Positions 8,456 through 15,558 of a stretch of DNA of 17,661 nt are shown piece after piece. The stretch is taken from contig JAJYWW010000195.1 of NCBI GenBank assembly GCA_021791295.1, forward strand, positions 1 to 17,661, given 5' to 3'. The stretch comes from a bacterium. GTDB taxonomy: Bacteria > SZUA-79 > Acidulodesulfobacterales > Acidulodesulfobacteraceae. The notes below the pieces were generated by a model. It had not been told where the DNA came from, did not search any database, and saw nothing but the letters and a program-made list of their open reading frames with translations. A program made the translations under genes and the position numbers. Position 1 is the first letter of the stretch. The number at the start of each line of letters is the position of its first letter.

Positions 8456-8938
8456 TTATTTTTTTGTAAATATATCCGTCGTTTTATCCGGCAGAGATTT
8501 AATTTTATCCGTAAATTCGTTAATTACGGCAACCCATTTGTTTCCTTCCGATGCGCTTATCCAAGAAAATTCCACTCTGTTTAAATCTACTCCGAGATAG
8601 CCGAGCAAGTCTCTAAACGTCGCATATTTTCTTCTCGAATGATAATTTCCGCTTGTATAGTGGCAGTCGCCCGGGTGGCATCCGGAAACTAAAACTCCTT
8701 TCGCTCCTTTTTTAAAAGCTTCCACTATAAAAAGCGGGTCTATTCTTCCCGTACACGGCAGTTTAATAACCCTTACGTTGTCGGAATATTTCATTCTGCT
8801 TGTTCCTGCAAGATCGGCGCCGTTGTATGTACACCAGTTGCAGACGAAAGCTATTAACCTCGGTTCGTTTTGACTGCCGGCATTAGTTACCGCCGTTTCT
8901 TCTTTTTGTTTTTCCTTTTCTACGTTCATATCTTCCAT
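8456..8938 (-). CDS. flxD: MvhD-like [2Fe-2S] electron-transfer subunit FlxD
   Basis: The protein is of the methyl-viologen-reducing hydrogenase delta (MvhD) family. In methanogens MvhD connects a hydrogenase to HdrA; here it should connect FlxA/B/C to HdrA. The five conserved cysteines are C33 and C36 (CNWCTYNGADL), C62 (LPCTGRIDP), and C87 and C92 (GCHPGDCHY). The body, from about residue 27, matches the family length of roughly 130; the first 26 residues are a charged extension (MEDMNVEKEKQKEE). An AAGGAG site 10 bases upstream supports the ATG at 8938 over the next ATG three codons in. It lies 30 bases after hdrA and 11 bases before flxC. No NiFe-hydrogenase genes are in the window, which favours the Flx rather than the Mvh version. 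Confidence 0.9.
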   Translation of the reverse strand: MEDMNVEKEKQKEETAVTNAGSQNEPRLIAFVCNWCTYNGADLAGTSRMKYSDNVRVIKLPCTGRIDPLFIVEAFKKGAKGVLVSGCHPGDCHYTSGNYHSRRKYATFRDLLGYLGVDLNRVEFSWISASEGNKWVAVINEFTDKIKSLPDKTTDIFTKK

Positions 8939-8968
8939 GTCTGAAAGACTCCTTTTTTTTCCGTTTTG

Positions 8969-10951
8969 TTAGACCGCTAATGATTTTATTTCTGCATATA
9001 TCTGGTCGTCCATAAAGCCTTTGACGTCGATGGATTTAGAGAAGCAGGCGTTTACGCATGCTCCGCATCCGGTGCATAGTCCGGGATTAACGCTGGCTAC
9101 GACTTTTACGACGTTGCCGCTTCTGTCTTTAATTTCTTTTCTGGTTATAGCATTATACGCGCAGACCCTCTGGCAGTAGAAACAGGCGACGCATGTCGCT
9201 TCGTTAACGCTCGATATAGTTCCTTCGACTTCATACTCGCTTTTTGAAAACAAGCCGAGTATTTTTGAAGCCGCCGCCGATCCTGAAACGACGGATTCGG
9301 GAATGTCCCTTGGTCCCTGCGCCATACCCGCAAGATATATACCTGCCGTAGAAGATTCCGCAGGTCTAAGTTTAGGATGAGATTCGGTTAAGAAACCGTA
9401 TTTATCGTATGATATTCCAAGCATTTGCGCAAGTTTATCGGAACCTTTTTTAGGTATTACGCCGGTTGCAAGCACTACCATATCGGCTGCTATTTCAACC
9501 TGGTTGCCCGAAAGAGTATCAGCTCCTTTTACTATAAGCTTTCCGTTATCTTCATATATTTTAGACACCCTGCCTCTTAAATAAACGGCTCCGTCCTGCT
9601 CCATAGTTCCCCTGACGAACTCTTCGTATCCCTTGCTGGTAGATCTTATATCAATGTAGAAAACATAGCTTTGCGAGCCGTGAACCTTATGGGCAAAAAG
9701 CTTTGCGTGTTTTGCCGTGTACATACAGCATACTTTGGAACAATACGGAACTCCTTTTTCTGGGTCCCTAGAACCGACGCACTGAACGAAAACTATAGTC
9801 TGAGGTGTTTTTCCGTCGGACGGTCTTTTTATAACGCCTTCAGTAGGACCGGAAGCCGAAAGCAGCCTTTCGAACTGCAATCCCGAAACTACGTCTTTAT
9901 ATTTTCCGTAACCGTATTCTCCGTACATAGAAGTATCCATAAGATCGTATCCGGTTGACGCTACTATTGCGCCGACGGTTTCTTCTATTATTTCGTCCTG
10001 CATACTGAAATCTATACACTTTGGACCGCAGGCGTCGAAACATTTCTGGCATTTTCCGCCTTTTTTAAAATGAAGGCAGACCGAGCGGTCTAACACGGGC
10101 ACTAACGGCACCGCCTGAGGAAACGGAACATATATTGCGGTTCTTTCCGATAAGTTTAAATTAAACTCGCTTTTTACGTTTTTATGCATAGGACAGGCAT
10201 TCCAGCATTCGCCGCATCCGGTACAGTCTTTTTCGACGACGCTTCTTGCTTTTTTCTTTATTTTTACTTTGAAATTTCCTATATAGCCGGAAACGTCTTC
10301 TATTTCGGAATATGTATATAATTTGATATTAGGGTGCTGGTTTACTTCGACCATTTTTGGGGTCATTATACAGCTGGAACAGTCTAATGTAGGAAACGTT
10401 TCGTCAAGCTGTATCATTCTGCCGCCTATAGACGGTTCTTTCTCGACCAATATAACTTCTACTCCGCCGTTTGCGATATCTAAAGCGGCCTGTATTCCCG
10501 AAATTCCTCCGCCTATAACAAGCGCTTTTTTGTTCAAAGGAACCCTGACGTCTTCTATGGGTTTATCCCTTTTTACCTTTTCTACCATCATTTTCATTAA
10601 ATCGACGGCTTTTGCGGTTGCTCTTTCTTTATCTTCGTGAACCCATGAAACCTGTTCCCTGATATTTGCAATTTCTACGAAATATGGATTTAATCCCTCT
10701 TTTACCGCCGCTTTCCTGAAAGTATTTTCGTGCATATGCGGAGAACATGCGGCAAGAACGACGCCGGTCAATTTTTTCTCTTTGATTACGTTTCTCAAGC
10801 TGTTCTGTCCCGGGTCGGAACACATATATTTGTAATCGACGGCGCTGACTACCCCTGGTATTTTTGCAGCTTCCTCTCTTACTTTTTCCACGTCGACGGT
10901 GCTCGCTATATTAGAACCGCACCAGCAGACAAAAACGCCTATTCTTGACAT
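8969..10951 (-). CDS. hdrA: Heterodisulfide reductase subunit A (FAD, multi-[4Fe-4S])
   Basis: HdrA is the flavoprotein at which flavin-based electron bifurcation is thought to occur. Its N-terminal domain has C9, C11, C44 and C69, likely binding one [4Fe-4S]. The thioredoxin-reductase-like FAD fold starts at VIGGGISGIQAAL (145-157) with EKEPSIGGRM (170-179), then LDCSSCIMTPKM (189-200). An inserted ferredoxin has C243, C246, C249, C253 and C292, C301, C304, C308, C312. A Cys group at C391, C404, C408 and C409 follows, and a second ferredoxin is at C587, C590, C593, C597 and C626, C629, C632, C636. The length of 660 residues matches full-length methanogen HdrA, so nothing is missing; there is no UGA selenocysteine. 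GAGAGG precedes the ATG. It is separated from hdrB by 105 bases, the widest gap in the operon, in which I see no gene or clear promoter. Confidence 0.95.
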   Translation of the reverse strand: MSRIGVFVCWCGSNIASTVDVEKVREEAAKIPGVVSAVDYKYMCSDPGQNSLRNVIKEKKLTGVVLAACSPHMHENTFRKAAVKEGLNPYFVEIANIREQVSWVHEDKERATAKAVDLMKMMVEKVKRDKPIEDVRVPLNKKALVIGGGISGIQAALDIANGGVEVILVEKEPSIGGRMIQLDETFPTLDCSSCIMTPKMVEVNQHPNIKLYTYSEIEDVSGYIGNFKVKIKKKARSVVEKDCTGCGECWNACPMHKNVKSEFNLNLSERTAIYVPFPQAVPLVPVLDRSVCLHFKKGGKCQKCFDACGPKCIDFSMQDEIIEETVGAIVASTGYDLMDTSMYGEYGYGKYKDVVSGLQFERLLSASGPTEGVIKRPSDGKTPQTIVFVQCVGSRDPEKGVPYCSKVCCMYTAKHAKLFAHKVHGSQSYVFYIDIRSTSKGYEEFVRGTMEQDGAVYLRGRVSKIYEDNGKLIVKGADTLSGNQVEIAADMVVLATGVIPKKGSDKLAQMLGISYDKYGFLTESHPKLRPAESSTAGIYLAGMAQGPRDIPESVVSGSAAASKILGLFSKSEYEVEGTISSVNEATCVACFYCQRVCAYNAITRKEIKDRSGNVVKVVASVNPGLCTGCGACVNACFSKSIDVKGFMDDQIYAEIKSLAV

Positions 10952-11056
10952 AATATTTTACCTCTCGTATGTAACTTAGTAAATAATCTGAATTTTCCGC
11001 TTTTAAGCAAGAACGAAATTATGCTGTAAAGTTGGAATTTATATAATATGTACTGC

Positions 11057-11935
11057 TTATTTCGATAATTCTTCTATTTTTTTCAAAACCCTGTCTGCCG
11101 CAACCATATGTCCGTCTATTGCAAGGTCTTTAGGATTAATTCCGAAAGAAAGACCCAGAAGTTCCGTAATAAACAAAATCGGCAAACCAATTTTTTCTTC
11201 GTATTTTCTTTCTATTTCCTTCTGCCTGACGTCTAAATTTGAATGGCAAAGAGGACAGGCTACCACTACTAAGTCGGCTCCGTGATTTTTGGCGTCGTAT
11301 AAAACTTTTCCGGTCAAAGCCATAACTACATCCGGTTTGGAAAGAGAATTAATCGCTCCGCAGCATTCTGTTTTATAAGAATAGTCAACCGGCTCCGCTC
11401 CGGTAAGAGAAACCAGCTCATCCATGGTAACGGGATTTTCCGGATCGTCGAACTGCATAACTTTAGGCGGTCTGACTAACAAACAGCCGTAATAAGACGC
11501 AACCTTAAGTCCCGCAAGCGGTTTTTTTACCATAGATTTTATCTTGTCTTTTCCGACTACTCCGATAAGAAACTCGAGCATGTTGTTGATGCTCATTTCG
11601 GAATCGTAAGGCATTTCCAAAGAATCGGTTATTTTCTTTTTCAGTATATCGTCTCTTTTTAGTTCATAATCTGCATTTTTGAGCCTGTTGGAACATGCGG
11701 CGCACGGAGCGAGAACGGATTCAAAGCCGTCTTTTTCGGCTATGGCAAGATTTCTTGCCGGAAGAGCTATGGCAAGATTATGGTTTATGCTGTGGGCGGC
11801 AGAAGCTCCGCAGCAGTTCCAGTCCGGAATCTCCTTGACCTCTATGTCCATAGCTTCAAGAATTTTTAACAAAGATACTTCATATTCGAAAGATGTTCCT
11901 TTTAACGAACATCCGGGATAATATGCTAATTTCAT
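11057..11935 (-). CDS. hdrB: Heterodisulfide reductase subunit B (two CCG domains)
   Basis: HdrB carries the disulfide-reducing active site, made of non-cubane [4Fe-4S] clusters held by paired CCG motifs. Both are complete: C9, C41-C42, C78, C81 (YPGCSLKG, NCCGAS, CAAC) and C151, C191-C192, C227, C230 (YYGCLLVRPP, ECCGAI, CPLCHSN). The length of 292 residues is standard. It follows hdrC by 25 bases. An AAAGGAG site lies 12 bases before the ATG. In bacteria the physiological disulfide is usually unknown, since CoM-S-S-CoB is absent; DsrC trisulfide or another thiol pair is a common proposal. Substrate cannot be decided here. Confidence 0.95.
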   Translation of the reverse strand: MKLAYYPGCSLKGTSFEYEVSLLKILEAMDIEVKEIPDWNCCGASAAHSINHNLAIALPARNLAIAEKDGFESVLAPCAACSNRLKNADYELKRDDILKKKITDSLEMPYDSEMSINNMLEFLIGVVGKDKIKSMVKKPLAGLKVASYYGCLLVRPPKVMQFDDPENPVTMDELVSLTGAEPVDYSYKTECCGAINSLSKPDVVMALTGKVLYDAKNHGADLVVVACPLCHSNLDVRQKEIERKYEEKIGLPILFITELLGLSFGINPKDLAIDGHMVAADRVLKKIEELSK

Positions 11936-11960
11936 ATTTTTTAATTTCTCCTTTAACTAT

Positions 11961-12509
11961 TTACTCGAAATCCTTAAAAATTTTAGCTATTTGATTTAAA
12001 TTGGAAATTGTTTCTCCGTGCATTTTAAGTTTTCCTTTTTCGAGCATTTTTGGAGCCAAAAACATATCTCTGAAAAGATGTTTTGTTTTTAATTTATATT
12101 TGCCGACTAATTCAAGTTCGAATATTCTTCCGTGCGACTTGACGTTGTCAAGAAATACTTCGTGAAACATCTGGACTTCTTTTTCCGTTTTTGAAGTTAT
12201 TCCTTTTCTTTCGGCTATTTCCCTGAGAACATCCATAATGCCGGTAACTTCAAATCCTTTCGGGCATCTGGTCGAACAGGTATTGCACGAAACGCACAGC
12301 CAAATCGTTTTAGAATTTAAAACGGTATCTTCCATTCCAAGTTCGGTCATTTTTATTATCTGGTTTGGAGTATAATCCATTTCAAAATTAACGGGGCATC
12401 CCGCCGAACATTTGCCGCACTGATAACATTTGGATAGCTTGTCGTGCAGCATAGACTCTACCTTAGCGACAAAATTACGCCTGTTTTGTTCGTTTAAAAC
12501 CGTCTTCAT
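11961..12509 (-). CDS. hdrC: Heterodisulfide reductase subunit C (two [4Fe-4S])
   Basis: HdrC is the ferredoxin-like subunit that passes electrons from HdrA to HdrB. It has two [4Fe-4S] motifs, C28, C31, C34, C38 (CYQCGKCSAGCPV) and C72, C75, C78, C82 (CVSCNTCSTRCP). The C-terminal 100 residues form the usual helical part (KEVQMFHEVFLDNVKSHGR). The length of 182 residues is typical of the soluble form, with no membrane anchor. It is the first gene of the operon, about 104 bases after the predicted transcription start. The N-terminus MKTVLNEQNRRNF runs well into the conserved region, so the start is likely right. No strong Shine-Dalgarno sequence is visible upstream. Confidence 0.95.
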   Translation of the reverse strand: MKTVLNEQNRRNFVAKVESMLHDKLSKCYQCGKCSAGCPVNFEMDYTPNQIIKMTELGMEDTVLNSKTIWLCVSCNTCSTRCPKGFEVTGIMDVLREIAERKGITSKTEKEVQMFHEVFLDNVKSHGRIFELELVGKYKLKTKHLFRDMFLAPKMLEKGKLKMHGETISNLNQIAKIFKDFE

Positions 12510-12576
12510 AGCTATTGTCCTTGAATTGAAATTTGAATTTATTTTTCTTTGATTTCGGTTCCGGATAGAAACCTTA

Positions 12577-12604
12577 TAAAATCGTGTTTTTTTATTCGAT
12601 TTTA
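12577..12604. promoter_or_regulatory. Inverted repeat in the hdr-flx leader (possible operator)
   Basis: Two perfect 8-base arms, TAAAATCG (12577-12584) and CGATTTTA (12597-12604), are separated by 12 bases. On the hdr-flx transcript this lies roughly 10 to 37 bases after the predicted start, a place where a bound repressor would block elongation. It does not resemble the Rex or FNR consensus that I know. The arms are AT-rich and the loop has a T run, so it could also be a weak hairpin or chance. Confidence 0.35.
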
Positions 12605-12619
12605 AAATGCCGTTTTTAA

Positions 12620-12648
12620 ATTATAACCCATAATTAATTTTTAGTCAA
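12620..12648 (-). promoter_or_regulatory. Near-consensus sigma-70 promoter of the hdr-flx operon
   Basis: On the reverse strand the -35 box is TTGACT (12643-12648), the spacer is 17 bases and the -10 box is a perfect TATAAT (12620-12625). Transcription should start near 12613, about 104 bases before hdrC. The -35 begins only 17 bases after the rimO stop codon, so rimO and hdrC are separate units unless rimO reads through; no terminator hairpin is visible between them. Eleven of twelve consensus positions with ideal spacing makes this the best promoter on the reverse strand. Confidence 0.75.
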
Positions 12649-12665
12649 GGAATTTTAACTTCTAA

Positions 12666-14009
12666 TTATATAGCCGAGGGCGTACATAAAAGGTCGTAAC
12701 CCTTAATTTTATTAATATTGACGTTGATAAACTTTTTTTTCGCAATATAATCGGGGATATTTTTTAAATCTTCTAAATACATATAAGTATAACCGTCGAT
12801 GTCGGGCGACTGAAAGTATGTTCTCAACTTTACCGTTTTATTGTTTATTTCGTCGATTACCGCTTCGTACGTCCGCCCTATGTGCTTAGACATTATAGAG
12901 CCTATAAGCGATTTTTGGGTTTCCATTAAGATTTTATATCTCTCGGACTTAATTTTTGCGCTTACTTTTTGCCCGTATTTGTATGAGCCGGCAGATCTTT
13001 CGTCCGAATATTTAAAAACTCCGAGGCTGTCGAATTTTACGTCTTTAACGAACGCAGTTAATTCTTCGAAATCTTTATCGGTTTCTCCCGGGAAACCGGC
13101 AATAAGAGAAGTCCTTAATGCGGCGCCGGGGATTTCGCTTTTTATTTTTTCTATAATTTTTAGAACGTCTTTTTTAGATTCTCCGCGCTTCATAAGTTTA
13201 AGAATCGCGGCGCTTATATGCTGAACCGGCATATCTATATATTTCAAAATTTTTTCTTCATTATTAAGCAGGCTTATTAAGTCGCCGTTAAAAAAAGCCG
13301 CCGAAGGATAAAGATACATAAGCCTTATCCATTTAATCCCGCTTATCTTTACAAGCTCTTTTAAGAGAAAATATAAACCGTTTTTAACTCCTTCGTCCAT
13401 TCCGTAATAGGATGTATCCTGAGAAACGATTATCAGCTCTTTGACGCCGGCCGAAGCTAAATAGGCGGCTTCTTTTTTAATCTCTTCCATAGATTTCGAG
13501 CGGTATGGGCCTCTGATTGAAGGAATAGTGCAGAAAGAACAAGACCTGCTGCATCCTTCCGATATTTTAAGGTATGCAGTGCTTTTTAAGTTAAAATGCT
13601 CCCTTTCGAATTCTTTATATTTTTTTGAGGATGCCTGCCTGCCGTTTATTTTTTTTCCAGCCGCGGCTTCAATTTCTTCTACTATTTTTTCTTCATCGAA
13701 AGTAGTCAGGAAAATATCTACTTCGGGCAGTTCTTTTTTAAGTATTTCTATGTTGTTGTTTACCATGCATCCCGTCACCGCAATATATTTTATTGCGCCG
13801 GACTTTTTTTTCTCGACGGCTTCCATTATTACGCCTACAGATTCTTTTCTTGCCGCTTCTATAAATCCGCAGGTGTTTACGACGCAGATATCGCAGCCGG
13901 CAAGGTCGGAAGTAAATCTTATATCCGACTTTTCCAGACGTGTAAACATAGTTTCGGAATCTACCTGATTTTTAGGGCATCCAAGGCTTATAAGATTAAA
14001 AGTTAACAT
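12666..14009 (-). CDS. rimO: Ribosomal protein S12 (aspartate) methylthiotransferase RimO
   Basis: RimO is a radical-SAM enzyme that adds a methylthio group to a conserved Asp of ribosomal protein S12. The N-terminal domain begins with the RimO-specific signature SLGCPKNQVDSE and holds the second cluster through C11, C47 and C81. The radical-SAM motif is C153, C157 and C160 (CSRSCSFC), followed by TIPSIRGPYRS. The C-terminal TRAM domain starts at about residue 370 (GRTYEAVIDE). The length of 447 residues is normal. SLGCPKN rather than an MiaB-type start favours RimO over the tRNA-modifying MiaB or MtaB. The gene is divergent from the efflux operon, with a 186-base shared region, and an 18-base palindrome lies 18 bases upstream of its ATG. 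No Shine-Dalgarno sequence or confident promoter of its own can be seen. Confidence 0.95.
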   Translation of the reverse strand: MLTFNLISLGCPKNQVDSETMFTRLEKSDIRFTSDLAGCDICVVNTCGFIEAARKESVGVIMEAVEKKKSGAIKYIAVTGCMVNNNIEILKKELPEVDIFLTTFDEEKIVEEIEAAAGKKINGRQASSKKYKEFEREHFNLKSTAYLKISEGCSRSCSFCTIPSIRGPYRSKSMEEIKKEAAYLASAGVKELIIVSQDTSYYGMDEGVKNGLYFLLKELVKISGIKWIRLMYLYPSAAFFNGDLISLLNNEEKILKYIDMPVQHISAAILKLMKRGESKKDVLKIIEKIKSEIPGAALRTSLIAGFPGETDKDFEELTAFVKDVKFDSLGVFKYSDERSAGSYKYGQKVSAKIKSERYKILMETQKSLIGSIMSKHIGRTYEAVIDEINNKTVKLRTYFQSPDIDGYTYMYLEDLKNIPDYIAKKKFINVNINKIKGYDLLCTPSAI

Positions 14010-14021
14010 TCAATTTTAATA

Positions 14022-14050
14022 TTGACAAATGACTTTAAAGTCATTATGAT
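14022..14050 (+). promoter_or_regulatory. Sigma-70 promoter of the efflux operon
   Basis: A perfect -35 TTGACA (14022-14027), a 17-base spacer and a -10 TATGAT (14045-14050) form a near-consensus promoter facing the TolC-like gene. The predicted start near 14057 leaves a leader of about 139 bases. The whole spacer is occupied by a perfect palindrome (separate entry), so this promoter is probably regulated. Confidence 0.7.
14028..14045. promoter_or_regulatory. 18-bp perfect palindrome, candidate repressor operator
   Basis: AATGACTTTAAAGTCATT reads identically on both strands. It fills the 17-base spacer of the promoter at 14022-14050 and touches both the -35 and the -10 boxes. A dimeric repressor of the TetR or MarR kind bound here would occlude RNA polymerase. 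It is also 18 bases upstream of the rimO start codon. No regulator gene is present in the window, so the binding protein is unknown. Confidence 0.6.
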
Positions 14051-14107
14051 TATTATTAATTATTGTATTTTTGTTTATGATCTATTAATTATTTATTAAC
14101 AATATGA

Positions 14108-14116
14108 TGCTATAAT
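14108..14116 (+). promoter_or_regulatory. Possible second, extended -10 promoter for the efflux operon
   Basis: TGCTATAAT is a perfect extended -10 element (TGn plus TATAAT). No good -35 lies 16 to 18 bases upstream. The start would be near 14123, about 73 bases before the TolC-like gene. In such AT-rich DNA the match may be fortuitous. Confidence 0.35.
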
Positions 14117-14195
14117 TTGTGATAGGACGGAATTGAATTCTATCCTTATAATTTAATATCGATATATAATAATCTATATAATATAATAATATAAA

Positions 14196-15545
14196 ATGAA
14201 CATTAAAACCATAAAAAAAATAATACTGCCTTTGTTTTTCTTAATTATCGCTATAATATTTACCAACGCCGGAAATTCTTACAGCGGAACCAAAAAAATT
14301 ATCACGCTAAAAGATGCGCTGACGCTTGCCGTCAAACTTTATCCGGGAATATTAACTTCTAAATATTCATATCTTTCGTCCGTCTATACAAAAAACGAAA
14401 CTCTATCCCAGTACTACCCTCAGGTTTCGGCGGCGGCGGGATATTCTAAAAATTCGGTTATGAACGTCGATAATATTGCGCCGGTTTCCGGAGGCGGGAT
14501 GCTTACCGAACCTGGTATAAATTATTCGCTTAACGACTATTCGGCGTCTTTGAATGCGAAGTATACGCTTTATTCTTTCGGCTCTCGCTATTACAACTAT
14601 CTTAACGCAAAGTATCAGATGAAGGGGGCAAACGCAGGTTATAATTATGCCGTAAACAGCGATTTATATAACGTTATTTTAAATTTTGCGGAATATTTTG
14701 CCGACAAAGAGTTGATGAAAGCAGATAAAGAAAACCTTAAAAACGACGAAATACAGTATAAAGCCGCCGAGGCTTTCTACAAAGTAGGAACGGGCGACCT
14801 TTTAGATGCGGAAACTGCAAAAGCGACAATGGAAACTGCAAAAGCTGCATATATAAATTCTATTTTCGGCGTCCGCATAGCAAGGCTGGCTCTGTTAAAT
14901 TCAATAGGACTTCCTCCTTCAAAAAACTACGTTTTCATAAACACCTTAAAATTTAAACCTTTTAAAAGCAAACTGCAAGGGCTTATTAAATCGGCGGTTA
15001 AAAATAATCCACAGTTGAAACAGGCGCTCTATGCCGTAAAAGCGGCAAAGGCTTCGGTCAAGCAGTCCGTCAGCGGTTATTATCCGGCTTTTAACGCAGA
15101 TTTTTCATATACCGGAGAAAATTCGGCCTTTCCGCTTAACAGAAATTATTCGGCGGGACTGTCGGTTTCCATACCTATTTTTAACGGATTTTTAACCCAG
15201 AATAAAATAGATTATTCCAAAGCGGCGCTAAACGGCTCTATTTGGAATAAAAAACTTACGGAAAGCAACTTGATTTACGGCGTTTCAAGCGATTATTACG
15301 CTTTAAACAATCAATATTTAACGGTTAAGGCGCTGAAATCTTCCGAAAAGGCTTCAAAACTTGCTTATACACTTGCTTTTAAAAGCTACGAAGTAGGAGT
15401 AGGCTCCATGGTTCAGCTCGTAACCGCAAACGCACAGTATATTGCGGCATTGACAAGCTATATAAACGGCAGATACACATATTTTTATTTAAAAGCCAAG
15501 CTGTATTCGGATCTCGGATTAATACCGCAGCATTATTTAAAATAA
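14196..15545 (+). CDS. TolC-family outer membrane efflux protein
   Basis: The protein forms the outer-membrane and periplasmic tunnel of a tripartite exporter. The N-terminus has lysines then a hydrophobic stretch (IILPLFFLIIAIIF, about 9-22), a Sec signal peptide ending near residue 30. The mature part has the two outer-membrane-efflux (OEP) repeats, roughly 35-225 and 245-445. Typical strand and helix segments are YTLYSFGSRYYNY in the first repeat, and YSAGLSVSIPIFNGF and YEVGVGSMVQLVTAN in the second. The length of 449 residues is normal. It is the first gene of the operon, 13 bases before the adaptor gene. No Shine-Dalgarno sequence precedes the ATG; the upstream 30 bases are almost pure A/T, and the signal peptide start leaves no better alternative. 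The substrate is unknown. Confidence 0.9.
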   Translation: MNIKTIKKIILPLFFLIIAIIFTNAGNSYSGTKKIITLKDALTLAVKLYPGILTSKYSYLSSVYTKNETLSQYYPQVSAAAGYSKNSVMNVDNIAPVSGGGMLTEPGINYSLNDYSASLNAKYTLYSFGSRYYNYLNAKYQMKGANAGYNYAVNSDLYNVILNFAEYFADKELMKADKENLKNDEIQYKAAEAFYKVGTGDLLDAETAKATMETAKAAYINSIFGVRIARLALLNSIGLPPSKNYVFINTLKFKPFKSKLQGLIKSAVKNNPQLKQALYAVKAAKASVKQSVSGYYPAFNADFSYTGENSAFPLNRNYSAGLSVSIPIFNGFLTQNKIDYSKAALNGSIWNKKLTESNLIYGVSSDYYALNNQYLTVKALKSSEKASKLAYTLAFKSYEVGVGSMVQLVTANAQYIAALTSYINGRYTYFYLKAKLYSDLGLIPQHYLK

Positions 15546-15558
15546 TAAAGGTGAAACA

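Noticed and set aside
8969..10951. Selenocysteine or frameshift in HdrA
   Set aside because: The frame is continuous at full family length with all cluster cysteines as ordinary codons.
10952..11056. Internal promoter or small gene in the 105-base hdrB-hdrA gap
   Set aside because: A TTGCTT-like -35 has no acceptable -10 at the right distance and no open frame with a ribosome-binding site is present.
12577..12604. The inverted repeat as a terminator for rimO
   Set aside because: The stem is only 8 pairs and AT-rich, no U-run follows it on the reverse strand, and it lies beyond the hdr promoter, so a leader or operator role is more likely.
12666..14009. MiaB or MtaB (tRNA methylthiotransferase) instead of RimO
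   Set aside because: The N-terminal SLGCPKNQVDSE signature and the CSFCTIPSIRG context are of the RimO type.
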